NCBI GenBank assembly: GCA_951813395.1 | Contig: OX638356.1 | Location: 847,340-911,339 of the forward strand | Direction of reading: 5' to 3' | DNA from: Longimicrobiales bacterium | GTDB taxonomy: Bacteria; Gemmatimonadota; Gemmatimonadetes; Longimicrobiales; Gaopeijiaceae | Length of the DNA stretch: 64,000 bases | Shown here: positions 43,278-51,971 of the stretch, in pieces | How the letters are laid out: each line of letters opens with the position of its first letter | Numbering within the stretch: position 1 is the first letter of the stretch | Notes under the pieces: model-generated | Told to the model about the DNA's origin: nothing | Database searches by the model: none | Seen by the model: the letters and a program-made list of their open reading frames with translations, nothing else | Made by a program: the position numbers and the translations under genes

Positions 43278-45197
43278 CTACCTCGTGACCCGCCCGATGA
43301 TCCGGAAGTCCAGCGTCGTGTCCATCCCCGGCCCCGTCGTCAGTTCCACCTTGACCGGCTCGCTCACCCCGCCCGGCGGCAGCCGGTCGTGCGAGCCCAT
43401 CCTGCCCTCGAACGACCATTCACGGCCCTCGCCGCCCTCCGCACGCAGCCGCACCGGCCCGTGCACCACGCCGTCCGACACGTTCCGGAGCTGCACTTCC
43501 ACCGTCGCCGTGCCACCGGCCGCATCGTAGACGACAGGCCCCGTCACCACCAGCAGCTCGCCGGTGATGTCCGCCTCCTCGCCATCGGGGGCTGCGGAGG
43601 CACCGGCCGTCACCTCCACCGTGGTCGTGAACAACTCGTCGATCCCGTTCCGGCGGCTGATCCACAGGGGATGAAAGACGCCGTTCGCGTCGCCCGCGAG
43701 CCCCAGGTAATGACCGGGCTGGTTGCCCCGCGCATTGTCGAAGGATACCTCCAGGCGAGCGTGACCCGGATCTCCGAAATACTCCGCCCTGGCGTTGCGG
43801 CTCTGCTCGGCCATCACCACGGTCATGCGCTGAATCAGGTCCATCTTCGCGATCTCTTCGTCGGTCAGCTCCTTCACGTCGGGGTCGGCCGCGACATTGT
43901 GAACCCGCGCCACGGGGGTGTGCGCCGGCGGCGGGCAGGACGGCGCGCTCGCCACCGGGACGTTCCGGCCGAAAGTCTCCCCGCCATCCGACGACGACGT
44001 GAAGAACAGCTCCCAGCACCGGCGCGTCTCGTCGCGGCGCCGATCGTACCACGCCACGCCCACAACGCCGTCCCGGTTGACCTCGACCACGGGGATCATG
44101 CGGTCGTCCAGGGGCGCGCCCGGCGCCGCCGGCTCGTTGTCGTTGAGCCGCATCCGGTCCGACCAGCCGCGCCCGCCATCGGTGGAGCGGCGGAACCAGA
44201 TGTCGGAGGTCCCGTCGCTGACCTGGTCCCAGACGACGTAGATGTTGTCGCCGTGGGGGCCGTCCGTGCGGTCCCAGATCACGATCGGCAGCGTGAACGC
44301 GCTCGTCATCTCTGTCTGCGCGTACGGCCAGGAGTGGGTACCGACCCGGAATGCGACCTCCGGCTCGGTAAAGGTCTCGCCCCCGTCCTCCGACCGCATG
44401 GTGAAGAACGGCATCCGGGCGTTCATCTCGTCGCTCAGCGGGAAGAAGTACTGGTAGAACGTGACGAGCAGCGCCCCATCCGACAGCACGACGGGCTCGG
44501 TTGCCACGAGCTTGCCGCCGGGGATCGTGGTGAGGAGCTTCGGCTCGCTCACCGTGTTGCCGCCGTCGTCCAGGGTGTGCAGGAACAGCTGGAAGTCGTC
44601 CCGGATGAACGAGTCCCGCACATCGTTCCACACCACGTAGAGGCGCCCCCGGTTGGGACCGTCGCTCCAGTCCGCGGCGATGCGGGCGTGGTCGGGCGGC
44701 ACGGGGCTGCGCAGGCGCGCCGGACCCGTCCAGGTCGCGCCCTCGTCGTCGGTCGACCACACCATGATCGTGCCGTTGGTGCGCACCGGCTGATCGGGCA
44801 GCAGGCCGCCCATCGTGTTCGCGCCGACGTAGCAGTAGAGGATCCACATCCTGCCGTCGGGGCCCGGGACCACCATGGGGTCGAAGGCGCCGGGCTCATC
44901 GCCAGGAAGCGTGACCGGCTCCCACGTCACCCCGCCGTTGCGGCTCACGAAAGCGGCGTTGCTGCGGGCCGACAAGCCTTGGGCAAACGTCGGATCAAAG
45001 CTCATGCCGCCGGTCTGCGTCACCGCGATCAGGAAGTCGGGATTGTCCGGACTGGCTGCGATCCAGGGCTCGTTGAACTGGCCGGGCCCGACGCGCAGGT
45101 TGGGGCCGACGACGACTTCGGGGGTCTGGGCGGTGAGGTGCGTTGCACAGGCAAGCAGGGCCACCAGTGCGGGGAGGGATGCTTTTGTCGTCTTCAT
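43278..45197 (-). CDS. Secreted sialidase-like Asp-box (BNR) repeat protein
   Basis: 639 residues from ATG 45197 with a signal peptide ending near LTAQ. Asp-box type motifs recur: SRNGGVTW, STDDEGATW, SEDGGETF, STDGGRGW and SSDGGETF. RIAADWSDGP and YVVWDQ strands between them fit a six-bladed sialidase-like propeller. The last 110 residues form a separate beta domain ending in TTLDFRIIGRVTR. Catalytic residues of exo-alpha-sialidases (the arginine triad) cannot be confirmed by eye. Exported, likely binding or hydrolysing glycans (inference). Divergent from the sarcosine oxidase operon. Confidence 0.85.
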   Translation of the reverse strand: MKTTKASLPALVALLACATHLTAQTPEVVVGPNLRVGPGQFNEPWIAASPDNPDFLIAVTQTGGMSFDPTFAQGLSARSNAAFVSRNGGVTWEPVTLPGDEPGAFDPMVVPGPDGRMWILYCYVGANTMGGLLPDQPVRTNGTIMVWSTDDEGATWTGPARLRSPVPPDHARIAADWSDGPNRGRLYVVWNDVRDSFIRDDFQLFLHTLDDGGNTVSEPKLLTTIPGGKLVATEPVVLSDGALLVTFYQYFFPLSDEMNARMPFFTMRSEDGGETFTEPEVAFRVGTHSWPYAQTEMTSAFTLPIVIWDRTDGPHGDNIYVVWDQVSDGTSDIWFRRSTDGGRGWSDRMRLNDNEPAAPGAPLDDRMIPVVEVNRDGVVGVAWYDRRRDETRRCWELFFTSSSDGGETFGRNVPVASAPSCPPPAHTPVARVHNVAADPDVKELTDEEIAKMDLIQRMTVVMAEQSRNARAEYFGDPGHARLEVSFDNARGNQPGHYLGLAGDANGVFHPLWISRRNGIDELFTTTVEVTAGASAAPDGEEADITGELLVVTGPVVYDAAGGTATVEVQLRNVSDGVVHGPVRLRAEGGEGREWSFEGRMGSHDRLPPGGVSEPVKVELTTGPGMDTTLDFRIIGRVTR

Positions 45198-45303
45198 TGT
45201 CGCCCGACTCCTGATTGCTGCATGTTTGCTGGCGGTGGCGTGTCCCCGTTGACCATGGCGGGGCACCCCTTCCCAAACAAGATTGAGCACCGGGAATGAG
45301 AGA

Positions 45304-46611
45304 GTGAAAAACGACTACGACGCGATCATCATCGGGGCGGGCGTCATCGGCACCGCCACCGGCTTCGAGCTCGCCAGGCGCGGGTACCGTACCCTCAACG
45401 TGGACAAGCAGCCGACGGCCGGTTCCGGCTCGACGTGCAACACCTGCGCGATCATCCGCCTGCACTACTCCACGCCCGACGGCTGCGCGATGGCCCGCGA
45501 GAGCTACTTCCATTGGCTCGACTGGGGCCGGTACCTGGGCGTGGCCGACGAGATGGGGCTCGCCCAGTACGTCAACACGGGCTGCCTGGTCGTCAAGAAC
45601 GACCGCAACCGCAACCTGGTCAACGTGATGGCCGCGCTCGACGAGCTGCACGTCGCCTACGAGGACCTGACGGCCGACGGAATCGCCGCACGCTTCCCCT
45701 GGATCGACACCCGCACCTACGGTCCCCCGGTCACCACCGACGACGAGCGCTTCGGCGAGCCCACCGGCGGACACATCCGCGGCGCCGTGTACATCCCGGA
45801 GTCCGGCTACATCGACGATCCCACCCTGGCATGCCACAACCTGCAGCGGGCGAACGAGGCGCATGGCGGCGAGTATCGTTTCAACGCAGAGGTTGTGGCG
45901 GTTTTGAAGAGCGGAGGCCGCGTCTCGGGAATACGTCTCGCCGACGGCTCCGAGATCCGCGCGCCGGTGGTGGTGAATGTGGGCGGCCCCCACTCGGCGA
46001 TCATCAACCGCATGGCCGGCGTTCTCGACGGCATGAACATCACGACACGCGCTCTCAAGCAGGAGGTGTGCTACGTCCCGGCCCCCGCCGGCATGGACTA
46101 CAACCAGCTCGCACCCCTCATCTCGGACGGCGACATCGGGTGCTACTCGCGGCCGACTACCGGCAATCACATCCTGATCGGCTCCGAGGACCCGCCCTGC
46201 GACGTGCTGGAGTGGGTGGAGGACCCGGACGACTACAACACCAACTTCACGCACCAGTGGGAGACCCAGGTCATGCGCGAGGCGCAGCGGCTGAAGGGGC
46301 TGGGCATTCCCGGCCAGACCGGCGGGCTCGTCGACCTGTACGACGTGTCGGACGACTGGATCCCGATCTACGACAAGTCCGATCTGCCCGGCTTCTACAT
46401 GGCCGTGGGCACGTCGGGCAACCAGTTCAAGAACGCGCCCGTGGCGGGCAAGCTCATGGCCGAGCTGATCGAGCAGGTGGAGGGTGGCCGCGATCACGAT
46501 GCGGACCCGGTCACCATGCCGCTCACGTACACGCGCCGGAGTTGCGACATCGGGTTCTTCAGCCGCAGGAGGTCGCTGAACCCGGATTCGTCGTACTCCG
46601 TCATCGGTTGA
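45304..46611 (+). CDS. FAD-dependent oxidoreductase of the DAO/sarcosine oxidase beta type
   Basis: 435 residues from a GTG at 45304 with GGGAATGAGAG just upstream; a TTG at 45283 is an alternative. The dinucleotide fold DAIIIGAGVIGTATGFELARRG opens the protein. GHIRGAVYIPESGYIDD and VVVNVGGPHSA are typical DAO-fold features, and the end has FYMAVGTSGNQFKNAPVAGK. It resembles sarcosine oxidase beta or dimethylglycine dehydrogenase-like subunits. The stop overlaps the next ATG by one base. It may oxidise a further N-methylated amine feeding the same operon (inference). Confidence 0.87.
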   Translation: MKNDYDAIIIGAGVIGTATGFELARRGYRTLNVDKQPTAGSGSTCNTCAIIRLHYSTPDGCAMARESYFHWLDWGRYLGVADEMGLAQYVNTGCLVVKNDRNRNLVNVMAALDELHVAYEDLTADGIAARFPWIDTRTYGPPVTTDDERFGEPTGGHIRGAVYIPESGYIDDPTLACHNLQRANEAHGGEYRFNAEVVAVLKSGGRVSGIRLADGSEIRAPVVVNVGGPHSAIINRMAGVLDGMNITTRALKQEVCYVPAPAGMDYNQLAPLISDGDIGCYSRPTTGNHILIGSEDPPCDVLEWVEDPDDYNTNFTHQWETQVMREAQRLKGLGIPGQTGGLVDLYDVSDDWIPIYDKSDLPGFYMAVGTSGNQFKNAPVAGKLMAELIEQVEGGRDHDADPVTMPLTYTRRSCDIGFFSRRRSLNPDSSYSVIG

Positions 46612-47831
46612 TGAGCTGGCTCCGACCGCGCCGTCTCTGGCGTCCCGCGCCGCTCGAGCGTCACTACGAGTTCGTCATCATCGGCGGCGGCATTCACGGC
46701 CTTGCGACCGCCTACTACCTGGCCCGCACCCACGGCATCGAGAGCGTCGCCGTGCTCGAGTCGCACTACATCGGTTTCGGCGGGTCCGGGCGGAACACGG
46801 CGATCGTCCGCGCCAACCAGCGGACGGTCGAGAACGTGCGGCTCTACGAGGAAGGGCTGAAGCTGTGGCCCGTCCTGACCGACGAGCTCGACTTCAACCT
46901 CATGTTCTTCAACTGCGGGACCCTCAACCTCGGGCACAGCGAGGCCGCGATGAACGGGATTCGCATGCTGGCCAGCACCCACAACCTCGTGGGCGTGAAG
47001 TCGGAGGTGCTCGACCCGCAGCAGTGCGCGGAAGTCATCCCCGGGCTCGACCTCTCCGACCGTCCCGCATTCCCGATCCACGGAGGCCTGTACCACCCCC
47101 CCGGCGGAATCGTCCGGCACGATGCGGTCGTGTGGGGTCTGGCCAAGGGGGCGAGCGCCCGGGGCGTGCACATCCACCAGGGTTGCGAGGTACAGGGGAT
47201 TGACACCAGCGACGGCCGCGTGACGGGCGTTCGCACCAGCCTGGGCTCCATCGGTTGCGATCGGCTGGGGATCATGGCGGGGGGATACGGCTCGGCGGTG
47301 GCCGCCATGCTGGGAATCGAGCTGCCCATCCACCCCCTCACGATCCAGGCGATGGTCACGCACCCCTTCAAGCCGTTTCTCCACACCGCCTTCTCCTCGG
47401 GCGCCTACCACGTCTACGCCAACCAGACGCTCAAGGGGGAGATCGCGACCGGCGCCCACATGGACCCGCAGGTCAACTACACGAACGATGCCACCGCGTA
47501 CTACCTCAAGCACCAGGCCGAGGCGCTCGTCGAGCTGATGCCCGCGCTGCGCGGCGTCCGCTTCATGCGCATCTGGTCGGGCCTGGCCGACATGACGCCG
47601 GACATGGCGCCGATCATGGAGGGCGAGCTGGGCTACGAAGGGCTCTACCTGGACGCGGGCTGGGGGTACTTCGGCTTCAAGTCCGGGCCCGTGGCGGGCA
47701 AGTACATGGCGCAGTACATGGCCAGCGGCGAGAGACCGGAGATCCTGGCGCCGTTCAGGCTCGGCCGCTTTCTGGAGAACCGCTATTCCGGTGAGACGGC
47801 TGCGGTCATGAAGTACGGGCACTGGGACTGA
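46611..47831 (+). CDS. soxB: Sarcosine oxidase beta subunit
   Basis: 406 residues. HYEFVIIGGGIHGLATAYYLARTHG is the FAD-binding motif. ESHYIGFGGSGRNTAIVRANQRT is close to known SoxB proteins, as are YHPPGGIVRHDAVVWGLAKGA and GLYLDAGWGYFGFKSGPVAGK. Heterotetrameric sarcosine oxidase converts N-methylglycine to glycine, with formaldehyde or methylenetetrahydrofolate and H2O2. SoxB holds the flavins and sarcosine site. The gene lies in the order soxB-soxD-soxA-soxG, the standard arrangement. Confidence 0.94.
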   Translation: MSWLRPRRLWRPAPLERHYEFVIIGGGIHGLATAYYLARTHGIESVAVLESHYIGFGGSGRNTAIVRANQRTVENVRLYEEGLKLWPVLTDELDFNLMFFNCGTLNLGHSEAAMNGIRMLASTHNLVGVKSEVLDPQQCAEVIPGLDLSDRPAFPIHGGLYHPPGGIVRHDAVVWGLAKGASARGVHIHQGCEVQGIDTSDGRVTGVRTSLGSIGCDRLGIMAGGYGSAVAAMLGIELPIHPLTIQAMVTHPFKPFLHTAFSSGAYHVYANQTLKGEIATGAHMDPQVNYTNDATAYYLKHQAEALVELMPALRGVRFMRIWSGLADMTPDMAPIMEGELGYEGLYLDAGWGYFGFKSGPVAGKYMAQYMASGERPEILAPFRLGRFLENRYSGETAAVMKYGHWD

Positions 47832-47862
47832 TGAGACCCCGCCGACCGATGGGACCGCGGCC

Positions 47863-48105
47863 GTGACCTTCCGACTCACCTGCCCGGTCTGCGGCAAGCG
47901 CGACGTCTACGAGTTCACCTTCGGCGGACAGGAGCGTGGTCCGCGGCCGGAACAGGACGGGCTCAGCGCCGAGGAGCACTTCCGCTGGACGCAGTTCCGC
48001 CTGATCCCGAACGAGCCGCAGGAGGAATGGTGGTATCACGGGCAGGGGTGCGGCGTCTGGTTCAGGACAACGCGGGATCCGGGCACAAACCGGGAGGTCA
48101 GGTGA
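47863..48105 (+). CDS. soxD: Sarcosine oxidase delta subunit
   Basis: 80 residues from a GTG at 47863. This small zinc-binding subunit has CPVC at 7-10 and a second metal-site region at His59 and Cys63 (WYHGQGCGVWF). The core FRWTQFRLIPNEPQEEWWYHG is strongly conserved in SoxD. The stop overlaps the soxA GTG start (GTGA). Confidence 0.94.
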   Translation: MTFRLTCPVCGKRDVYEFTFGGQERGPRPEQDGLSAEEHFRWTQFRLIPNEPQEEWWYHGQGCGVWFRTTRDPGTNREVR

Positions 48106-51044
48106 GCCGCCTGCGTCCGGGCGAGACGTGCCGCGTCGACTTCTCCCGCCCGCTCGAGTTCTCGTTCCTGGGCCGGGAGATGACGGGCTACGCGGGCGAT
48201 ACCGTGGCATCCGCGCTGTACGGCGCCGGGGTGCGCATCTTCGGACGCAGCCTCAAGTATCACCGCCCGCGTGGGCTGTACAGCATGGAGGGCGAGTCGG
48301 CGAACACCTTCATGTCGATCGACGGGGTACCGAACGAGTGCGCGGAGACCACGGAACTCCGCGCCGGGATGGCGATCGAGCCCCAGAACGTGCGGGGCGA
48401 CCCCGGGAGAGATCGCTTCGGCTTCCTCGACGCCTTCGACCGGTTGATGCCGGCGGGATTCTACTACCATCTCTTCCATCGTCCCTACGCCCTATGGCCG
48501 CTGTTCCAGTCCGGCCTCAGGCGGATGGCGGGGACCGGTGTCCTGGATCCGGGAGCGGAGTATCGGAACGGCGTTCGGACCGAGCGCTACCTGAACGCGG
48601 ATGTGGCGGTGATCGGGGGTGGTCCGGCGGGGATGGCGGCAGCGCTCGCCGCGGGTGAGAGCGGGCTGAGGGTCTGCCTCTTCGAGCGGCGCGGCCGGCT
48701 CGGCGGACAGATGACCTGGCGGGTTCGGGACTTCGAGGGGGAGCCGCTGTACCGGCGGGCCGGGGCGCTCGCCGCCAGGGTGCGGGCCGCGGAGAATGTG
48801 AACGTATTCACAAGGTCGCCGGTCACCGGTGTCTGGGGCGAAAACCTGGTGACGGGGTTTGCGGTGGGCACCGAGGACGACCCGTTTCGGGAATGCCACT
48901 GGGAATGCCGGGCGACGACGGTCGTGGTCGCCGCGGGGTGCATGGACCGGCCGCTCGTGTTCAACCACAACGACCGTCCCGGCGTCATGCAGGTAGGCAC
49001 GGCGTGGCGTCTGGCGCGCACCTACGGCGTCCGCCCGGGCAAGTCGGTCGCGTTCAGCGTGGCCGACGATCTGGGCCTGGAGGCCGCGATCGATCTCGAC
49101 GACATGGGCGTCAGAATCCGGTTCATCGCCGACGCCCGCGAGTCCGGACAGCAGGGCCCGGAGGTGTTCGACGCGCTCTGTGACCGCGCGATTCCGTTCT
49201 TCCCCGGCTGCGCCGTCTCGCGCGCGGTGGGTCGGAAGCGCGTGAGGGGTTGCGTCCTCCGGTCGCTGAAGGGCGGACGATCCCGCCGCTTCCGCTGTGA
49301 CCTGCTGGTTGCGAACGCGGGGATGCAGCCCCGGATCGGAATCCTCGCGACGGCGAAGGCCCGGCTCGCGTACTGCACGCACACCCACGGCTACCAGCCC
49401 ACCGAGCTGCCGCCCGGCGTGTTCGTTGCGGGGAGCATGACGGGGCTGCGCGACCCGCGTTCGATCGAGGCCTCGGGACGCGTTGCGGGATACGGGGTGG
49501 CGGAGTGGTGTGGGGGCCGGCTGAAGAGCGTCGCGGGCGCCCGGGCCCCCGCGCGGGAGGCGGAAGCGCTGCCCGGCCCAGGCGCCGGTTGCGGAATCAT
49601 CCATGCTCCCGCCATCGGGCGGGGCGCGAAGGCGTTCGTCGACCTCGACGAGGACGGCACCTACAAGAACGTGAAGGAGTCGATTGCGCGGGGGCTCGAT
49701 GTGCCCGAACTGGCCAAGCGCTTTGCCGGGTTCGGGCTCGGGCCGGGCCAGTACCGGGTCGCGGGACAGAATCTGGCGATGATCATGGCCGACCTGAGAG
49801 GCGACCCGGTGGAGACGGCGCATCCCACGACGGTGCGTCCGCCGCTGGGCGCTCCAAGCCTCGCGACGCTGGCGGGACCGGGGCACGACGTGCACAAGCG
49901 GACGCCGCTGCACAGCGAGCTGGCCGGAAGAGGGGCGGTCTTCCGCCGTGCAGGGGCCTGGCAGCGTGCCCGCCACTTCGGCGACGACCCGTCCTGCCGC
50001 GACGAGATCCGGAACGTGCGCACCAACGTGGGCGTGCTCGACAGTTCGCCGCTCGGCAAGTTCCGGATCCACGGTCCGGACGCCCTGAACGCGCTGCAGC
50101 GGGTCTACATGTCCGACATGAGCAAGGCCCGCCCGGGCCGTTGCAAGTACTCGGCGATGTGCAACGACATGGGCCAGCTCATGGACGACGGCGTCGTCGT
50201 CGCCGAGGGCCCGGGCGACTACTACTTCACGACCAGTTCGGCCCGCGCGGGTGACACGGTGGAATGGTTCCGCTTCCACACTCGCCACGACGACTGGGAC
50301 TACAACCTCGTCAACCTCACCGACGTGCTGGGCTCGCTCAACATCGCCGGGCCGAACGCGCGCAGGGTGCTGGAACGCCTGACCCGCGACAATGTCTCGA
50401 ACCAGGCGTTCCCGTACCTGGCGTGCCGGCGGATCACGGTCGGCGACGGGGTCGAGGCGCGCTGTCTGCGGCTGGGGTTCGTGGGCGAGCTGTCCTTCGA
50501 GCTGCACGCGCCCGCGAGCTACGTCCCGTACCTGTGGGACCTGGTGATGGAGGCGGGGGCCGACTTCGGGATCCGGCCGTTCGGCCTTGAGGCGCAGAAC
50601 TGCCTGCGTGCCGAGAAGGGACACGTCATCATCGGGATGGAATCGGAGCAGCGCGTCACGCTGACGGACATCGGGATGGGGTGGATGTGGGACCGCGAGG
50701 ACACGGTGTCGAAGAAGGTGGGCGCGCCTGCGCTGCGGGCCTGCGATCGGCAGCCGGGCCGCTTGAACCTGGTGGGGCTCCGGGTGGAGGAGGGTGCGAA
50801 GGCTCCCCGCGACGGGACGCTGGTGGTCGACGGGGACAAGATCGTGGGATACGTGTGCACGACGCGCAGCAGCGATACGCTGGGGTGGCAGTACGGCCTG
50901 GCGCTTGTGCACAGGGAGCATGCATTCCCGGGACGGCGGATCCACCTCTGCCACGAGGAGGCGCCGGGACAACGCGTGACGTCCACGGCGTTCGTCATGT
51001 CGCCGCACTTCTACGACCCAAGGGGAGAAAGACTGCGCTCATGA
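48102..51044 (+). CDS. soxA: Sarcosine oxidase alpha subunit
   Basis: 980 residues, the usual length. Starting at GTG 48102 (GTGA overlap with soxD). The N-terminal 100 residues form the ferredoxin-like segment with MTGYAGDTVASALYGAGVR and SLKYHRPRG. The NAD-binding domain starts at about 165 (VAVIGGGPAGMAAALAAGESG). The C-terminal 400 residues are a GcvT-like tetrahydrofolate domain (GVLDSSPLGKFRIHGPDALNAL, CLRAEKGHVIIGME). It catalyses transfer of the methyl-derived carbon to folate. Complete with no visible lesions. Confidence 0.95.
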   Translation: MSRLRPGETCRVDFSRPLEFSFLGREMTGYAGDTVASALYGAGVRIFGRSLKYHRPRGLYSMEGESANTFMSIDGVPNECAETTELRAGMAIEPQNVRGDPGRDRFGFLDAFDRLMPAGFYYHLFHRPYALWPLFQSGLRRMAGTGVLDPGAEYRNGVRTERYLNADVAVIGGGPAGMAAALAAGESGLRVCLFERRGRLGGQMTWRVRDFEGEPLYRRAGALAARVRAAENVNVFTRSPVTGVWGENLVTGFAVGTEDDPFRECHWECRATTVVVAAGCMDRPLVFNHNDRPGVMQVGTAWRLARTYGVRPGKSVAFSVADDLGLEAAIDLDDMGVRIRFIADARESGQQGPEVFDALCDRAIPFFPGCAVSRAVGRKRVRGCVLRSLKGGRSRRFRCDLLVANAGMQPRIGILATAKARLAYCTHTHGYQPTELPPGVFVAGSMTGLRDPRSIEASGRVAGYGVAEWCGGRLKSVAGARAPAREAEALPGPGAGCGIIHAPAIGRGAKAFVDLDEDGTYKNVKESIARGLDVPELAKRFAGFGLGPGQYRVAGQNLAMIMADLRGDPVETAHPTTVRPPLGAPSLATLAGPGHDVHKRTPLHSELAGRGAVFRRAGAWQRARHFGDDPSCRDEIRNVRTNVGVLDSSPLGKFRIHGPDALNALQRVYMSDMSKARPGRCKYSAMCNDMGQLMDDGVVVAEGPGDYYFTTSSARAGDTVEWFRFHTRHDDWDYNLVNLTDVLGSLNIAGPNARRVLERLTRDNVSNQAFPYLACRRITVGDGVEARCLRLGFVGELSFELHAPASYVPYLWDLVMEAGADFGIRPFGLEAQNCLRAEKGHVIIGMESEQRVTLTDIGMGWMWDREDTVSKKVGAPALRACDRQPGRLNLVGLRVEEGAKAPRDGTLVVDGDKIVGYVCTTRSSDTLGWQYGLALVHREHAFPGRRIHLCHEEAPGQRVTSTAFVMSPHFYDPRGERLRS

Positions 51045-51703
51045 CGCCCCAGGCCTCCGGTCGCCCCCGCGCCTTTCGCCGCTCGCCGTGCTCGTTTGAC
51101 TCGAAGCCGGCCGAGACGGAGCTGCGCGGCGGATGGACCGTCGTGCTGCGCTATGAGGGTGAGGACGGCCACCCGGGTCCCCGGCTTGTCGACCTCAGCC
51201 ACCGGCGGCGCTGGGACTTCCAGGACAGCGGGGTGGCCGCCCTGCGGCCGATGGGGCTGGCCGTTCCGGAACGATTCGGCGAGGTGGGTGCGCACGGCCC
51301 GCTGGTCATCAACCGCATGAACCGCACGCAGGTCGCGATCTGGCACCTGGGCACGGGTCCGCTGCCGGACACGCCCGAGGAGACCGGCTTCACGGAGACC
51401 ACCGATGGGCACTGCTTGCTGGCCTTCGTCGGCGACGGGGTCCCGGAAGTCCTCGAACACCTGACGGCCCTGGACCTCTTCGACCCTGCCCGCGCAGCCC
51501 CCTTCCTGACCCAGGGACCGGTGCTTCACGTGCCGTGCCAGGTGGTGACCTTCGCGCCCGACCTGGTCGTGATGACCCTCGCCCGCGGCTACGGCAAGAC
51601 GTTTGCGGAGGCGGTCCTGGCGTCCGGCGCGATCGCCGGGCTGCGGCCCGGCGGGGAGCGGGTGTTCCAGCGTGCGTTTGCCGAGGGGAAGCGTTTCAGC
51701 TGA
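51041..51703 (+). CDS. soxG: Sarcosine oxidase gamma subunit
   Basis: 220 residues from ATG 51041, overlapping the soxA stop (ATGA). It matches SoxG in the GcvT-related fold: LVDLSHRRRWDFQDSGVAAL, LAFVGDGVPEVLEHLTALDL, VPCQVVTFAPDLVVMTLARGYGKTFAEAVL. The N-terminus (SGRPRAFRRSPCSFDSKP) is somewhat divergent. It completes the four-subunit complex. The second 245-bp repeat begins 24 bp after the stop. Confidence 0.88.
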   Translation: MTPQASGRPRAFRRSPCSFDSKPAETELRGGWTVVLRYEGEDGHPGPRLVDLSHRRRWDFQDSGVAALRPMGLAVPERFGEVGAHGPLVINRMNRTQVAIWHLGTGPLPDTPEETGFTETTDGHCLLAFVGDGVPEVLEHLTALDLFDPARAAPFLTQGPVLHVPCQVVTFAPDLVVMTLARGYGKTFAEAVLASGAIAGLRPGGERVFQRAFAEGKRFS

Positions 51704-51726
51704 AACGTCGCGCGGCGCCGGCCTGG

Positions 51727-51971
51727 CAGTCCGTGGATAAAGCCGCCTGAGCACCGAGAGCGGCGAGGCGCCGGGCCGGCAAGGCGCGACGAAGGGCCAG
51801 TAGCAGCGCTACGGGCCCGAGGAGCAACGCAGAGCACGGCCTCGGCATGGACGAATGTATAGTAAACATGACATTATGGAAACTTTGCATTACAGCGTGT
51901 AGAGGTGTGGCCGTGCGGCCGGCCCGGATGCATCGCCGCTCGAATGCCAGGGGGATTTTGTCCATGGACTG
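51727..51971 (-). repeat. 245-bp MITE-like repeat element, copy 2
   Basis: Inverted copy of the segment at 32718-32962, identical in length. The terminal inverted repeats are CAGTCCGTGGAT on the plus-strand left side and GTCCATGGACTG on the right. In element orientation it follows TTAG, which supplies the TAG stop (51974-51972) of the S9 peptidase gene, just as copy 1 follows the TAG of the M28 gene. The other flank reads CCAG in that orientation, so a target duplication is imperfect. The same 80-codon frame stays open (start ATG at 51965), with several conservative differences (D/E, S/T). Confidence 0.8.

Noticed and set aside
48492-51008. Antisense 838-residue frame in soxA
   Set aside because: Shadow of soxA, which has complete conserved domains.
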